Shown here: positions 29,708-42,823 of the stretch, in pieces
Layout of the letters: every line of letters begins with the position of its first letter
Numbering within the stretch: position 1 is the stretch's first letter
Source of the DNA: Plotosus lineatus
Lineage: Eukaryota; Chordata; Actinopteri; Siluriformes; Plotosidae
Direction: 5' to 3'
NCBI GenBank assembly: GCA_024760905.1
Contig: CM045731.1
Location: 26,127,501-26,191,500, forward strand
DNA: 64,000 nt
Notes under the pieces: generated by a model
Told to the model about the DNA's origin: nothing
The model's database searches: none
Seen by the model: the letters and a program-made list of their open reading frames with translations, nothing else
Translations under genes and position numbers: made by a program

Positions 29708-30820
29708 TTAACTAATAGGGAAGTACAGAGAAGGTCAGAAGGAGCTGCATTGTGCCTTTGTGGATCTGGAGAAAACATATGACAGGGTGCCGAGAGAGGA
29801 ACTGTGGTATTGTATGAGAAAGTCTGGAGTGGCAGATAAGTATGTTAGAGTGGTGCAGGACATGTATGCGAGATGTAAGACAGTGGTGCAGTGTGCTGTC
29901 GGTGTGGCACAAGAGTTCAAGGTGGAGGTGGGACTGCATCAAGGGTCAGCTCTGAACCCCTTCTTGTTTGCTATGGTGATGGACAGGCTGACAGACGAGG
30001 TTAGGCAAGAATCTCCAATGGACTATGATGTTTGCAGATGACATTGTGATATGCCGTGAGAGCAGAGAACAAGTGCAGGAAAATCTAGAGAGGTGGAGGT
30101 ATGCCCTGGAAAGGAAGGAAATGAAGGTTAGCCTCAGTAAGACAGAATACATGTGTATGAATGCCAAGGACCCAACAGGAACGGTGAGGTTACAGGGGGC
30201 AGAGATAAGGAAGGTGGAGGTTTTTAAGTACTTAGGCTCAACAATCCAGAGTAATGGAGAGTGTGGAAAAGAGGTGAAAAAGTGTGTGCAGGCAGGTTGG
30301 AATGGTTGGAGAAAAGTGTCTGGTGTGATGTGTGATAGGAGAGTATCGGCAAAAATGAAAGGAAAAGTGTACAAGACGGTGTTGAGGCCAGCGATGTTGT
30401 ATGGTTTAGAAACATTGGCCCTGGGGAAAAGACAGGAGGCAGAGCTGGAGGTAGCAGAGATGAAAATGTTGAGGTTCTCTTTGGGAGTAACGAGGATGGA
30501 TAGGATCAGGAATGAGCACATCAGAGGGACAGCACATGTAAGATGTTTTGGAGACAAAGTCAGAGAGGCTAGATTGAGATGGTTTGGACATGTACAGAGG
30601 AGGGATAATGAGTATATTGGTAATAGGATGCTGAGGTTGGAACTACCAGGCAAAAGGCCTAGAGGAAGTCCAAAGAGACGATTCATGGATGTGGTGAAGG
30701 AGGACATGAAGGCAGTTGGTGTAAGAGAAAAAGATGCAGAGGATAGGGTGAGATGGAGGCAGATGATTCGCTGTGGCGACCCCTGAAGGGAGCAGCCGAA
30801 AGGACAAGAAGAAGAAGAAG
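29708..30820 (+). mobile_element. RTE-like LINE, 5'-truncated, 11-bp target duplication
   Basis: Flanked by AATCAATAATA at 29697-29707 and 30821-30831. It carries the RT domain from FVDLEKTYD through LHQGSALNPFLFA and FADD (30031-30042) to the C-terminal GHVQRRD region, then CCGAAAGGACAAG and GAA repeats. One extra base near 30015 breaks the frame. The remaining 253-codon frame is open, so this is a fairly young copy. Confidence 0.92.
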
Positions 30821-31154
30821 AATCAATAATAGTAACCTTGTGTTTAGAATACTTTTGGATAAAATTGATGCATTGACTCCATTTTTGGTACAGAACTTTT
30901 AACGCAATTGTTAAATATTGATATTAAAAGAGAACCATGTTCTGTGATTTCCTGCTCCTGTGTATGGTTTAAAATAATTTCTTGCTCTTATAACATTTAT
31001 CAACTGTATTAGAACCAACCTTAATGTTAATATGTATTTTAAAAGTTTCGTGGTAAGATGTCGAAATTAAAGGATGGCATTCGGTAGGTGCACTGGAAAT
31101 CTTATTCTTATGAAATAAAGGATAGAGAAATGAGTGTATTGTTTGTGTTCTTTT

Positions 31155-31510
31155 GAAGTAAGTCAAAAAGAGTCAGGAGTCAGAATGATTCACTACTTTG
31201 AATGAATCAGCATGAATCAAAAGTCAGAATGAATAAGGAGTCCAAATGAGTCATGAGACAGAATGAGCCAGGAGTCAGAATCAGTCAGAATGAATCAGGA
31301 GTCAGACTGAACAGTAAGAACGAGTCACGTGTCAGAATCAGTCAAGAATTAGGCTGAGTTTAAATGAGTCAAGAGTCAGAGAGTGTCAAACTGAGTCAGG
31401 TATCAGAACGAGTCAGGAGTCAGAATTCGTAGTCAGAATAAGGTGTCATTATCAGTCAATAATTAGACTGAGTCAATAATGAATCACATCAGAAGGAGTC
31501 GGATGGGGTC
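31155..31510 (+). repeat. Degenerate minisatellite of GAGTCAGAAT-type words (AP-1-like)
   Basis: Irregular repetition of GAGTCAGAAT, TGAATCAGGAGTCAG and relatives over 350 bases. It contains several exact TGAGTCA words (AP-1 consensus) and many TGAATCA variants. It ends about 470 bases upstream of the med23 start codon. Confidence 0.75.
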
Positions 31511-31739
31511 ATGACTTCGCTCTTTATATGAACCATACCACTTTTTAAACTTTCTACGATCACCTCACTTCAGGTGATTAATTTTCGAAAAATATGTAAT
31601 GTAACATATTTCTACAGTTTCCAGAACCAATATGTAAATCTATGTGCTTTCCAGGTCTATTTTCAAAAACACACTCACTTCCGGTCATCTTTTTTATTAA
31701 TTACCTACCCATATTAGAAAAAAATCCCGCCTTCATTGA

Positions 31740-31981
31740 CTTAACTGGCTGGTGCTTATCTTAAAAGACGTGCTGTGATTGAGTTTCGTTTCAGATTTAC
31801 CTAAAAGACAGCAAAACTATCCAATAGTAGCAAAGTAGGTGGGACGTGTCAGATTACGGGTGTGTTGAAGGCATTACATGCACGGCTAGCATCACTGCAG
31901 GTTAATGCTAACGAAATGGAAACTGTTAATTTAAACATTTAAAAATATTGCACAGTTTTTTGGACTTTCAAGCAGTAAATC
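31740..31981 (+). promoter_or_regulatory. Likely med23 promoter and 5' UTR
   Basis: Lies directly upstream of the med23 ATG. It has a CCAAT sequence at 31821-31825 and no TATA box at a clear distance. The transcription start is not determined, and a 5' UTR intron cannot be excluded (a CAG precedes TAAATCATGG). Confidence 0.4.
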
Positions 31982-32032
31982 ATGGCGGGTCCAATGGAAA
32001 CTCAGCTTCAGAGCATATTCGAGGATGTGGTG
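31982..32032 (+). CDS. med23: med23 exon 1 (start codon)
   Basis: Residues 1-17. ATG at 31982 has a strong context (A at -3, G at +4) and adds MAGP before the METQLQSIF start of human MED23, which is in frame at 31994. Donor gtagga, phase 0. Confidence 0.88.
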
Positions 32033-35000
32033 GTAGGAGCTCGCGTTTGTGTTTTAGCTGTGTGTCACTGTGTGCTAGCAAAACTCACAACAGAAAATTA
32101 ATTACATTTAGTCGTATTATTCTCAGGATTTTTTTTTTGAAAAACGATGTAAATATGATTGTGATGGTTAATTGTGTGAGTGCAGGGAATTAACTAAAGT
32201 AAAATAAACAAGATTGTCGCTGGAATAAAATATTTAATAACTGTATAATTAGCTACATATTTGTGTGTGTATATATTTACTATTTTACAAGTCTTACAGG
32301 TTTACATTCTTATCTTTTTTTTGCATTTTGAAAACAATTATTCCTTAATACAAACAATTTTCATTTAAAATTTGTGCAGGAGTGAGAATTATGAAGGTGT
32401 TCCGTATGTTATTTATAAAATTGTTGATTTATAAGGGGGTTTGAATGGTCACGTGACTTCATGCAATTGCTTTATATATTTATTTGATTGTTTTATTGAA
32501 AAAAGAAAACAGAGGCAATTGAGGAGGCGTTTCCAGGGTAAGTTAATAAGTATAAATGCATACATACATACATACATACATATATACATAAACAGCTTAC
32601 AGAAATTATGAGAAACTTAATGGTCCATATGTCTGATGTCTTCCCCCAACTCCAGGATGTTCATGGATACACCAGAAGATGAACAGACCAAACTGGTCAG
32701 CTGTTTAGGAGCTTTCAGCCAGTACTGGGGCTCGCTCCCTCAGGTCAGGAACATTGGACTAGGAAATGTTTCTCTTAAAATATCAAGTCCCTGAACCCAG
32801 CTCATTTCTCATACTAGAAATTCACTTCACTGTGAATCATATGGACTCTTTGACTCCTTCTTGCTCCTCACACTCATCTGAAGAATTGGCTGATGAATTG
32901 GCTTTTGAATCATTCTTTCCACGAAAATACTTGTTCTCTCTCTCTCCGTCCATCCATGCAGGAGTCTCATGAGCAGTGTGTACAATGGATCGTACGCTTC
33001 ATCCACATCCAGCACAGCCCCAAACGCATCTCCTTCCTCTATGACTGCTTAGCCATGGCTGTGAGCACCAGTCTGCTGCCACCGAAGTATACACAAACAC
33101 ACATTCCACCACGTTTACATTTCTTATTATGGTAGTATAAAGAGGGGGTAGTGGTGGTCTAGTGGTATAGGGCGCTGGATCGCAGAGCCAAAAAGGTTGG
33201 GGGTTTGAGTCCCACTCTCCACAAGGTTGTCAATGTCCCCCCAGTGCAGCTAATTGGGTTATCAAAGGCGGGCCATGTCTCTCACTGTCTATGGTGAGAG
33301 GCATGTAAAAGAACCATTGCTGACTTTCGTAAAGAGTAGGCCGCAAAGTCGTCAGCGTGTTTCTGTCCCTTGCTAAAAAGGGTTGTGACAGGAAGGGCAT
33401 CCGACGTAAAAACCTCTGCCAAATCAAACGTGCGAATCAGATGATTTGCTGTGGCGACTCCCGAGTAAAAGGGGAAAAGCCGAAAGGAAGACAGACGGAC
33501 ATTAAGGTAGTATAAAGGAGGTGTTTATTAGTCTTCCATAACAACAGCCCTGGTAGTAGTGCAGGTTTGTGTTAATATAGTTTCCACAGTAACAGCTCAT
33601 TCATAGGGACTTGCGCAGTGAAGACATTATTAGTATTTATGGAAGTCTCCAGTTTTAGTACTTTGTGACAGTCGGTGATGTGTGGGTTACTGTAGTTTTA
33701 ATAGATTTAGTATTAGGCAAAATGGTTTTGTGTGACTTGGTAGGGTCTCGGTTTGAGCCAATATGAGTCAGTATGGACTGAACTGGTAACAGTCAAAATG
33801 AGTCTGTATGGAATAAGCCAGTGTGAGTCAATATGGAATGACTTTGGATTAATCAGAATAAGTCAGAATGAACTGAGATGTTAATAGTACAGAAGCACAG
33901 AGAAGGTCAGAGGGAGCTGCCTTGTGCCTTTGTGGGTCTGGAGAAAGCCTATGGCAGGGTACCGAGAGAGGAACTGTGGTATTGCATGAGGAAGTCTGGA
34001 GTGGCAGAGACGTACAGTGCTGTGCAAACGTTTTTGCCCCCTGACCAATTTGTGACATTTTTTGCACATTTGTCAATGTCCTCCATTTCAGATCAAGTAA
34101 ACCTAAATATTATACAAAGATAAAACACAAAATGCAGTTTTCAGTGACAATTGCATTTATTAAGGTAAAAAAAAAACCCACCTGAACCTACAAGGGCCTG
34201 TGTGAATAAGTAACCCCCCCCCAACCTAATAGTTGGCTGAACCACCTTTTGCAGCAATAACTGCAGTCATGTGTTTGTGATAAGAGGTGATGAGCCTTTC
34301 ACATCGCTGTGATGGGATTTTGGCCCACTCTTCTCTGTAGAATTGTTGAAGATGAACTAGGTTGGATGTTTTTTGGGCATGAGCAGTCAACAGGGTTCAA
34401 GTTGGGACTTTGACTAGGCCACTCTACAACCCTAATTTGTTCTTTATTGGCCATTCAGAAGTGGACTTGCTGGTGTGTGTTGGATCATTGTCTTGCTGCA
34501 GAACTCAGGTGCGCTTTAGCATGAGTTCTCGAACTGATGGACGAACATTCTTCACCCGGATTTCTGGGTAGCGAGCAGAATTCATGGTTCCATCAATCAT
34601 GACAAGTCACCCAGGTCCTGAAGCGAAAGCAGGCCCAGACCACACTTCCACTACCATGTTTCACTGCTGTCACAAATGTTCTTTTTATCAAATGCAGTGT
34701 TGCTTTTGTGCCAGATGTAACAGGATATATTTCTCCCAAAAAGTTAAACTTTAGTTTCATCAGTCAAGAGGGCATCTTCCCAAAAGCTTTGGGGGTGATC
34801 AAGATCGTTCTTGGCAGAAGCGAGTCGTGCCTTGATGGGTTTTTTTTTTTTTTTGTTTTTTTTTTGTGTCAACAGTGGCTTTCGCCTCGGAACGCTTCCA
34901 TGTATGCCATTTTTGCCTCGTGTCTTTCTGATGGTGGAATCATGAACATTGGCATTAACTGAAGCAAGTGAGGCTTGTAGTTGTTCAGAAGTGGTTTTTA

Positions 35001-38000
35001 GATCCTCTGTGACTTCTCCGGTTAATCTGCGCCGTGCTCTTGGAGTAATTTTGGTAGGTCCGCCACTCATGCGAATGGTCATCACTGTGCCATGCCTTCT
35101 CCATTTATGGATAATGGCTCTGACAGTGGTCCACTGGAGTCTCAAAGATTTACCAATGACTTTGTATCCTTTCCCAGACTGAGACATCTCTACAATCTTC
35201 TTCGTTGTTTGCTTTTGAAGCTTACTGGAATGCGGCATGATGTGTGTTCAGTATGGCCTACCTCACCTTGTCAGACAGGTTTTATGTGAGGGATTTCCTG
35301 ATTGGAAATGCCTGGTTGTGGCTATGAAATTGAACTGTTTTCCCCAATAATAGGATTAATTACCTCATCTTTTTTTTTTTTTTTTGGGGGGGGGGGCAAT
35401 TACTTTTTCACAGAGGTGAATGTATGTTTGGATAGGATTTTTCTCTTAACAAATAAAATCACAACAGGAAAACTACTTTTTGAATATTTTGGTTATCTTT
35501 GTGTAATGTTTAAATTTGTTTGATCTGAAAAAGTTAAGTGTGACAAAGATGTAAAAAAAAAAAAAAAAAATTCAGGGGCAAAAACTTTTGCATAGCACTG
35601 TATGTTAGAGTGGCGCAGGAAGTGTATGAGAGCTGCGAGACAGTGGTGAGGTGTGCTGTCGGTGTGACAGAAGAGTTCAAGGTGGAGGTGAGACTGCATC
35701 AAGGGTCAGCTCTGAGCCCCTTCTTGTTTGCTATGGTGATGGACAGGCTGACAGACGAGGTTAGACAAGATTCCCCATGGACTATGATGTTTGCAAATGA
35801 CATTGTGATCTGTAGTGAGAGCAGCGAACAAGTGCAGGAAAATCTAGAGAGGTGGAGGTATGCCCTGAAAGACAGAATACATGTGTGTGAACGAGAAGGA
35901 CACAAAAGGAACGGTGAGATTAAAGGGAGCAGAGATAAAGAAGGTGGAGGATTTTAAGTACTTGGGCTCAATAATCCAGAGCAATGGAGAGTGTGGAAAA
36001 GTGATGAAGTGTGTGCAGGCAGGTTGGAATGGTTGGAGAAAAGTGTCCGGTGTGATGTGTGATAGGAGGGTATTGGAAAGAATGAAAGGAAAAGTGTACA
36101 AGACGGTGCTGAGGCCAGCGATGTTGTATGGTTTAGAAACAGTGGCCCTGGGGAAAAGACAGGAGGCAGAGCTGGAGGTAGCAGAGATGAAAATGTTGAG
36201 GTTCTCTTTGGGAGTAACCAAGATTAGGAATGAGTACATCAGAGGGACAGCACATGTAGGACGTTTTGGGGACAAAGTCAGAGAGGCTTGATTGAGATGG
36301 TTTAGACATGTACAGAGGAGGGATGGTGAATATATTGGTAGTAGGATGCTGAGGTTAGAAATATCAGGCGGAAGGCCGAGAGGAAGACCAAAGAGGAGAT
36401 TTATGGATGTGGTGCAGGAGGACATGAAGGTAGTTGGTGTCAGAAGATTCAAAGGATAGGGTGAGATGGAGGCAGATGATTCGCTGTGGTGACCCCTGAA
36501 GGGAACAGCCAAAACGAAAAGTCAGTATGAAATGAGTTGAATTGGTATTAAATAAGTCATAATGAGTTGGTTGAATCAAAATGAGTCAATGAGTTTTTGA
36601 GTCAGTCTGAATTGTAAGAATTAATGATTTGGGATAAAGCATTGTAAGCCAGTATGAGGTGGTACAAGTTGATTTTAGCGGAATTGATTCTGTATGAATC
36701 ACGTCAAGTCTGTTGTTGGCTTTTTACACCTAATGCGACTGTCTTATCCCTGATTTCCATGGCATACCAAGCAACTAGGAGCTCAACTTCCCCTGGATGG
36801 GATGCTAGTCCATCACTGTTTACCGTTCCAATATTTTTACTGGTACCCATTTACACCGTTAGGTTGACGGAGGCACACTTGTGGTTCAGACGTTGTCCAA
36901 TAGACTTAGCATGGTGGTGGTCTAATGGGGATTCAAACCCAAGACCTCACGATCATGAGGCCAGCACCCTCATCAGTACACCATCAGCCTATCATGACTA
37001 CACGAGGGTAGTATGGCTTAGAATGAGCTCATATGAGCAGCATTGTACAAACTGATATTTATTTTGTGTGTGTTTGCGTGTGTGCAGAATGGTGTGTCAG
37101 GCACTGATCGGTTCTGAAACTCTGGAGTGGGAGCGCACTCAGCTTTGGTCTCTGACTTTTAAACTCATCCGGAAGATAATTGGTGGAGTGGATTATAAGG
37201 TACAGCATGGTTTATCTCCTTGACTTTTATTATAATGACATGTTTAAGAAGTTTTTTAGTGGATGAGGATGTGTGCAGGGTGTGAGGGACCTGCTGAAGG
37301 CGGTGCTGGATAAAATACAGACCATTCCGAACCTGGTCAGTTCTGCGGTGGTGCAGCAGCTCCTCTCAGCGCGAGAGGTACAGATTACTACATTTGATTT
37401 GCATGGATTATTCCGAGTGCATTGGACTGTAATTAGACCAAGATATATTTTACCTTTATTTTAGACTTATTTTACTTGCCTGTGTCCTCATGATATCTTG
37501 CTGTATGTATCATGTGATTGTGTCTAAATGAATGAAGGAATGTAATATAATGTAATGTGTGGGTGTTTTATCATATGGAAGGTGGTGGAGTATATCCTGG
37601 ACAGGAATGCATGTCTCCTGCCTGCTTATTTTGCTGTGACTGAGATCCGAAAGCTTTATCCAGAGGGACAGCTCTCACATTGGGTATGGCTCAAACACTA
37701 CAAACCAAGACACTATTGAACATATTTATTATAACCTGACTGATATGGAGATTTAGGTTTGATACTAATTTCCTCTAAAGTACCAGTGTGTTTGTTTTTT
37801 TTTTTATTTTTTTTATTTTTATTTTTTTTATTATTATTATTAATTGAGTGCTCATCTACATAACATGACAAAATTTAAAAGTATAGTCATGTCATTGTAT
37901 AATGCCAAGTTTTGATTGTTTAACTTATGTTCAAAGATTATGATGCCAAAATGTTAGGTGTTTCCATTATTTTGTCCACCCCCTGTATGTGTCTGTACGT

Positions 38001-41000
38001 GTGTCTTTTCAGAGTCTGAAATTTGACTTCATGCTGAAGAACTTATTTTTGTCAAAAAGACAGTTTTTATGAAAGCTTCACTTTTTTCCTCACTCTGAGC
38101 TCATTTCGGGTTATCATTTCCTTTCCAAAATTCAAAAAATTTTCACATACCGGCCTAATGATACCAAATTCATCCTTCTGCTGAATTACCGAACCCACAT
38201 AAACTTCATCTTCACAGTGGATGCAGATGTCTGGGAAAATCATGGTTTTGCCAGCGTAGTATGTGGTTTCAATAAGCGACACACAGGAAACTCCTTCTCG
38301 AACGAAGGTATTGTCCTGGTGAGGACCTGATGTAAACCGGCGTGAGCCGTACACATGAAACATTTCTTTCTGGCTTCCTTCAACTTATTTCTCTTCACTC
38401 ATGCTCAGCTTCTGTTTGGAATAGACAAACCTCGACTTTCCACACTCTGCACGTTACTTTCCGCCTGACTTTGTCTGTGACCAGCAACCCTTTTCTTTTT
38501 TTTGTCTTTTACTGTAGGTGCTGGCTTGTCTTGATTTTGTGTCTGATTTAAGATTTGATCCCCCCCCCCACACACACATCGGCATATACAGTAGGCTCTT
38601 GACCATTCGCGGTTTTGCATTTGCGGTTTGAGTATTCACGGACTGCCGAGCAGCTCTCACATGATTCAAATTCAGCCAATGGCGGTCCTCCTTCCTTCTG
38701 ATTGGTTGAGGTGATGTAACGCCCCCTTTTCCTCTTTTGCGCACAAGTTGGCAATGAGCCTTTTTTAGTGTGTTTTTAATTACCAGTTAAGCTCTATGAT
38801 GTCACTCAAACACCTGCTTAAGCAGCAGAAAAAGATAATGAAGTTGGATGTCTCTTCTCAAGAAATAAGACTTTCTCCAGAAAAAAACGACAGTTTCCTC
38901 TGAAGTCACGTCATTGCTGAAGAGGAATACAGTAATCCTTTGAACATTACCTTAGGTCATGTACTGGAATAATAATTTAAAAAAGACTTTAATAGTGGAG
39001 TGTTTTACAACAGTTCCTCTTCAGCGATGATGTGATATATATATATATATATATACACATACATACATACATGCATGATATATACACATGATACATGATA
39101 TATACACATACATACATACAGATGCTTCCCAACTTATGTTTTACTTCGGTTCCGGATGGCCAAACGTAAGGGAAAAAAAACGTAAATTGTTACTGTAGTG
39201 ACTTATGACGTTCATACTGTACTATACATTCATAAGTACCATTACCGTATCACATAAATCACCCCTAAATCAATTATTATAAACATAACATTGTAAAATA
39301 ATATCAAATACAGTCGGCCCCCCACCTACGAAATTAATCCGTTCCAGAGCCTTTTTCGTAATGCGGGGATTTAGTAAGTAGGAATTGCATTTTACATGTT
39401 AAACGCCTAATTCGTTCCAAGGCTCTAGTCTTTGGACTGGATAAACCCCATAAAGCCTTTAAAAATGATAAAAGTACGCCAATTAATACATTTTAATCAA
39501 ATTTACTCATCAAATACTACTCCTTCTCAAAATAATTAGCATAATCCCGATCTCAAAAAATTAGCATATTTCAACCGACCAATAAAAAAAAGAAAACAAA
39601 AAAAAAGTGTTTTTAATACAAAAAAAAGTCAACCTTCAAATAATTATGTTCAGTTATGCACTCAATACTTTGCCGGGAATCCTTTTGCAGAAATGACTGC
39701 TTCAATGCGGGCGTGGCATGGAGGCAATCAGCCTGTGGCACTGCTGAGGTATTATGGAGGCCCAGGATGCTTCGATAGCGGCCTTAAGCTCATCCACAGT
39801 GTTGGGTCTGGTGTCTCTCAACTTTCTCTTCACAATATCCCACAGATTCTCTATGGGGTTCAGGTCAGGAGAGTTGGCAGGCCAATTGAGCACAGTAATA
39901 CCATGGTCAGTAAACCATTTAGCAGTGGTTTTGGCACTGTGAACAGGTACCAGGTCGTGCTGAAAATGAAATCTTCATCTCCATAAAGCTTTTCAGCAGA
40001 TGGAAGCATGAAGTGCTCCAAAATCTCCTGATAGATAGCTGCATTGACCCTGCCCTTGATAAAACACAGTGGACCAACACCAGCAGCTGACATGGCACCC
40101 CAGACCATCACTGACTGTGGGTTCTTGACACTGGACTTCAGGCATTTTGGCATTTCCTTCTCCCCAGTCTTCCTCCAGACTCTGGCACCTTGATTTCCGA
40201 ATGACATGCAAAATTTGCTTTCATCCGAAAAAAAATACTTTGGACCACTGAGCAACAGTCCAGTGCTGCTTCTCTGTAGCCCAGGTCAGGCACTTCTGCT
40301 GCTGTTTCTGGTTCAAAAGTGGCTTGATCTGGGGAATGCAGCACCTGTAGCCCAGTCCACTGCTTCCACAGGTCCCCCAAGGTCTGGAATCGGCCCTTCT
40401 CCACAATCTTCCTCAGGGTCTGGTCACCTCTTCTGGTTGTGTAGTGTTTTCTGCCACACTTTTTCCTTCCCACTGACGTCCCACTGAGGTGCCTTGATAC
40501 AGCACTCTGGGAATAGCCTATTCGCTCAGAGATTTCCTTCTGTGTCTTACCCTCTTGAGGGTGTCAATGATGGCCTTCTGGACAGCAGTATTACCCATAA
40601 TTGCGGTTTTGAGTAATGAACCAGGCTGGGAGTTTTTAAAAGCCTCAGGAATCTTTTGCAGGTGTTTAGAGTTAATTGGTTGATTCAGATGATTAGGTTA
40701 ATAGCTCGTTTAGACTACCTGAACATGATATGCTAATTTTTTGAGATAGGAATTTTTGGTTTTCATGAGCTGCATGCCAAAATCATCAGTATTAAAACAA
40801 TAAAAGACCTGAAATATTTCAGTTGGTGTGCAATGAATGATTAGTATAACCTTTAACATGCTCTGTGATGCGATCTTTCTGCTTGTAAATGGTTCCAATG
40901 GTCGACAGATGGTCACTTTACGTTAAGCTTAAAACAGCCAATCAACACTTACAATATGTGAGGCGCTCCACCGAAAGTAGTTTACTTGCTTGTGCTTGAG

Positions 41001-42066
41001 ACAAAGCGTGGGTTAACCGGACTTCCGGTCTTTCAAGTGAGCAAGGGCGCTGTTGAATACTTATTTAGTACTCAGCCTGCACTGATGTGAATCATCAGCT
41101 GAGCGGAGAGTTCTCTCTCTCTTCTGGATTCGGGTTTTCATTCATTTTACAGCTCTTTTTGCTTAACTGAGTATGCATTGTCGATTGCGCCGATCCGAGC
41201 AGATAGTTAATTCAGTCTTGGGGGGGGGGGGGGGGGACAGAAATTCTGGCATATGCCGGAAAACTTACACCAATGCTAGTAGGCTTACGCTTCTGACCAA
41301 CCATATTTGCTTAGGTTACAAAAGTCCGGAAAATCAGTGTGTAAACAAAGATCACAGAGATGATGTCTTAACACAAGCGTAACACCAATGACGTGGAACA
41401 AGGAGGGCCACATTCAGTCTGTCATTTGTAAACAATGAACGCAGTGTCATTGTGTCGTTACGTCAGCGTACTACGTAGGTACGTCTCGTACTACAGAGAG
41501 CACGTGAAACTCAATTTGACAATTTTTTTTTTTTTTTTTTGGAAAAAAAAACCTCGGAAAACGGATGAACGTAAGTCGGGGAGCGTCTGTATACATGGAA
41601 TTTTTCTTACACATTTTCTCCCTAATTTAGTTATATCTAATTACCACCTGTCAGGTATTGCCTTCCCCATCACATGACCACCACCGACCAATTAGGGGGG
41701 AAAAAATCATGCACCCCCCATTAATGTGCAATGCTAGTGACCCGCCTCTTTTCAAACTATGGTTCATGCATATTTGGGGACAGTCTAACAAACTTGGGGG
41801 TGCTATCCGCCTCTACATGAATGATCTCACCATGGTCACTCACTCATCCATGATTGGCTGTTGATCTCTGTGAGTGACAGTGAAGTGATTGCATTCTATC
41901 CCTCCCTCCTTCCTGTGTTAGCTTGGCTAATTAGCTCCCGTGTACTCCCAGTCATGAATGGCTGTGGCATTAACCTGGACTTCGATCAGTCAAACTTGCA
42001 ATCTCTGAGTTTATAGTCACCCACCTTGACAATGCACCACCTGGGACCCAATAGTACTACTACGAC

Positions 42067-42097
<31 letters not shown>

Positions 42098-42783
42098 AAT
42101 AGTAGGCTTATTCAGTCAAGACCATTGGAGGCAGGCTCACTTTGCTGGGGTACATACCAGGCCGAAAAGGCAAACTCGCCCCATCCTGAAAAAAATAAAC
42201 CAATCACCACCCCATGTCATGCTTAGCTTATGTTTGGTCATATGGTGATTTAAAATGGTGGCTTTTTAGAATTCACTTCAGGTGCTGTTACTTTAGCATT
42301 GTGGCTGAGGAGCCAGACTGGCTGCTTGTGAACAGTCACCTTCATTTGTGTCTGTTGGCGCTTCAGTAGCTTTCGGCTTCCCGAGAGGACAAGAGCTGCG
42401 AGTTCTTCATGGACTCTGTAAACTTATAGCTTTCAGAGCAGTACTGTATTTACAATTTTCTTCAAGGTAAAAAGACAAACAGCAAAAATATCTTCATGAA
42501 AAACAAAAGATCCTAGCATATACTGTAGTGCAGCTACCTAACCACTAATTAGCTGGTCGGATTCACCCAAGTCCTGATGCACGATTTATCGCTCAAGCAT
42601 TGACCAATCAGATAACTCATACTGTTGTTGCCATAAATTTAAGATGTTCTTTATTTCCTTCAGCTTTTAGGAAGCCTGATATCCGACTTTGTGGACAGTT
42701 TCCGTCCCACTGCAAGGATCAACTCCATTTGTGGTGAGTTACAAAGTTTATGATGCTTCTAGCAATGGTACTACTGAATCTGA

Positions 42784-42823
<40 letters not shown>

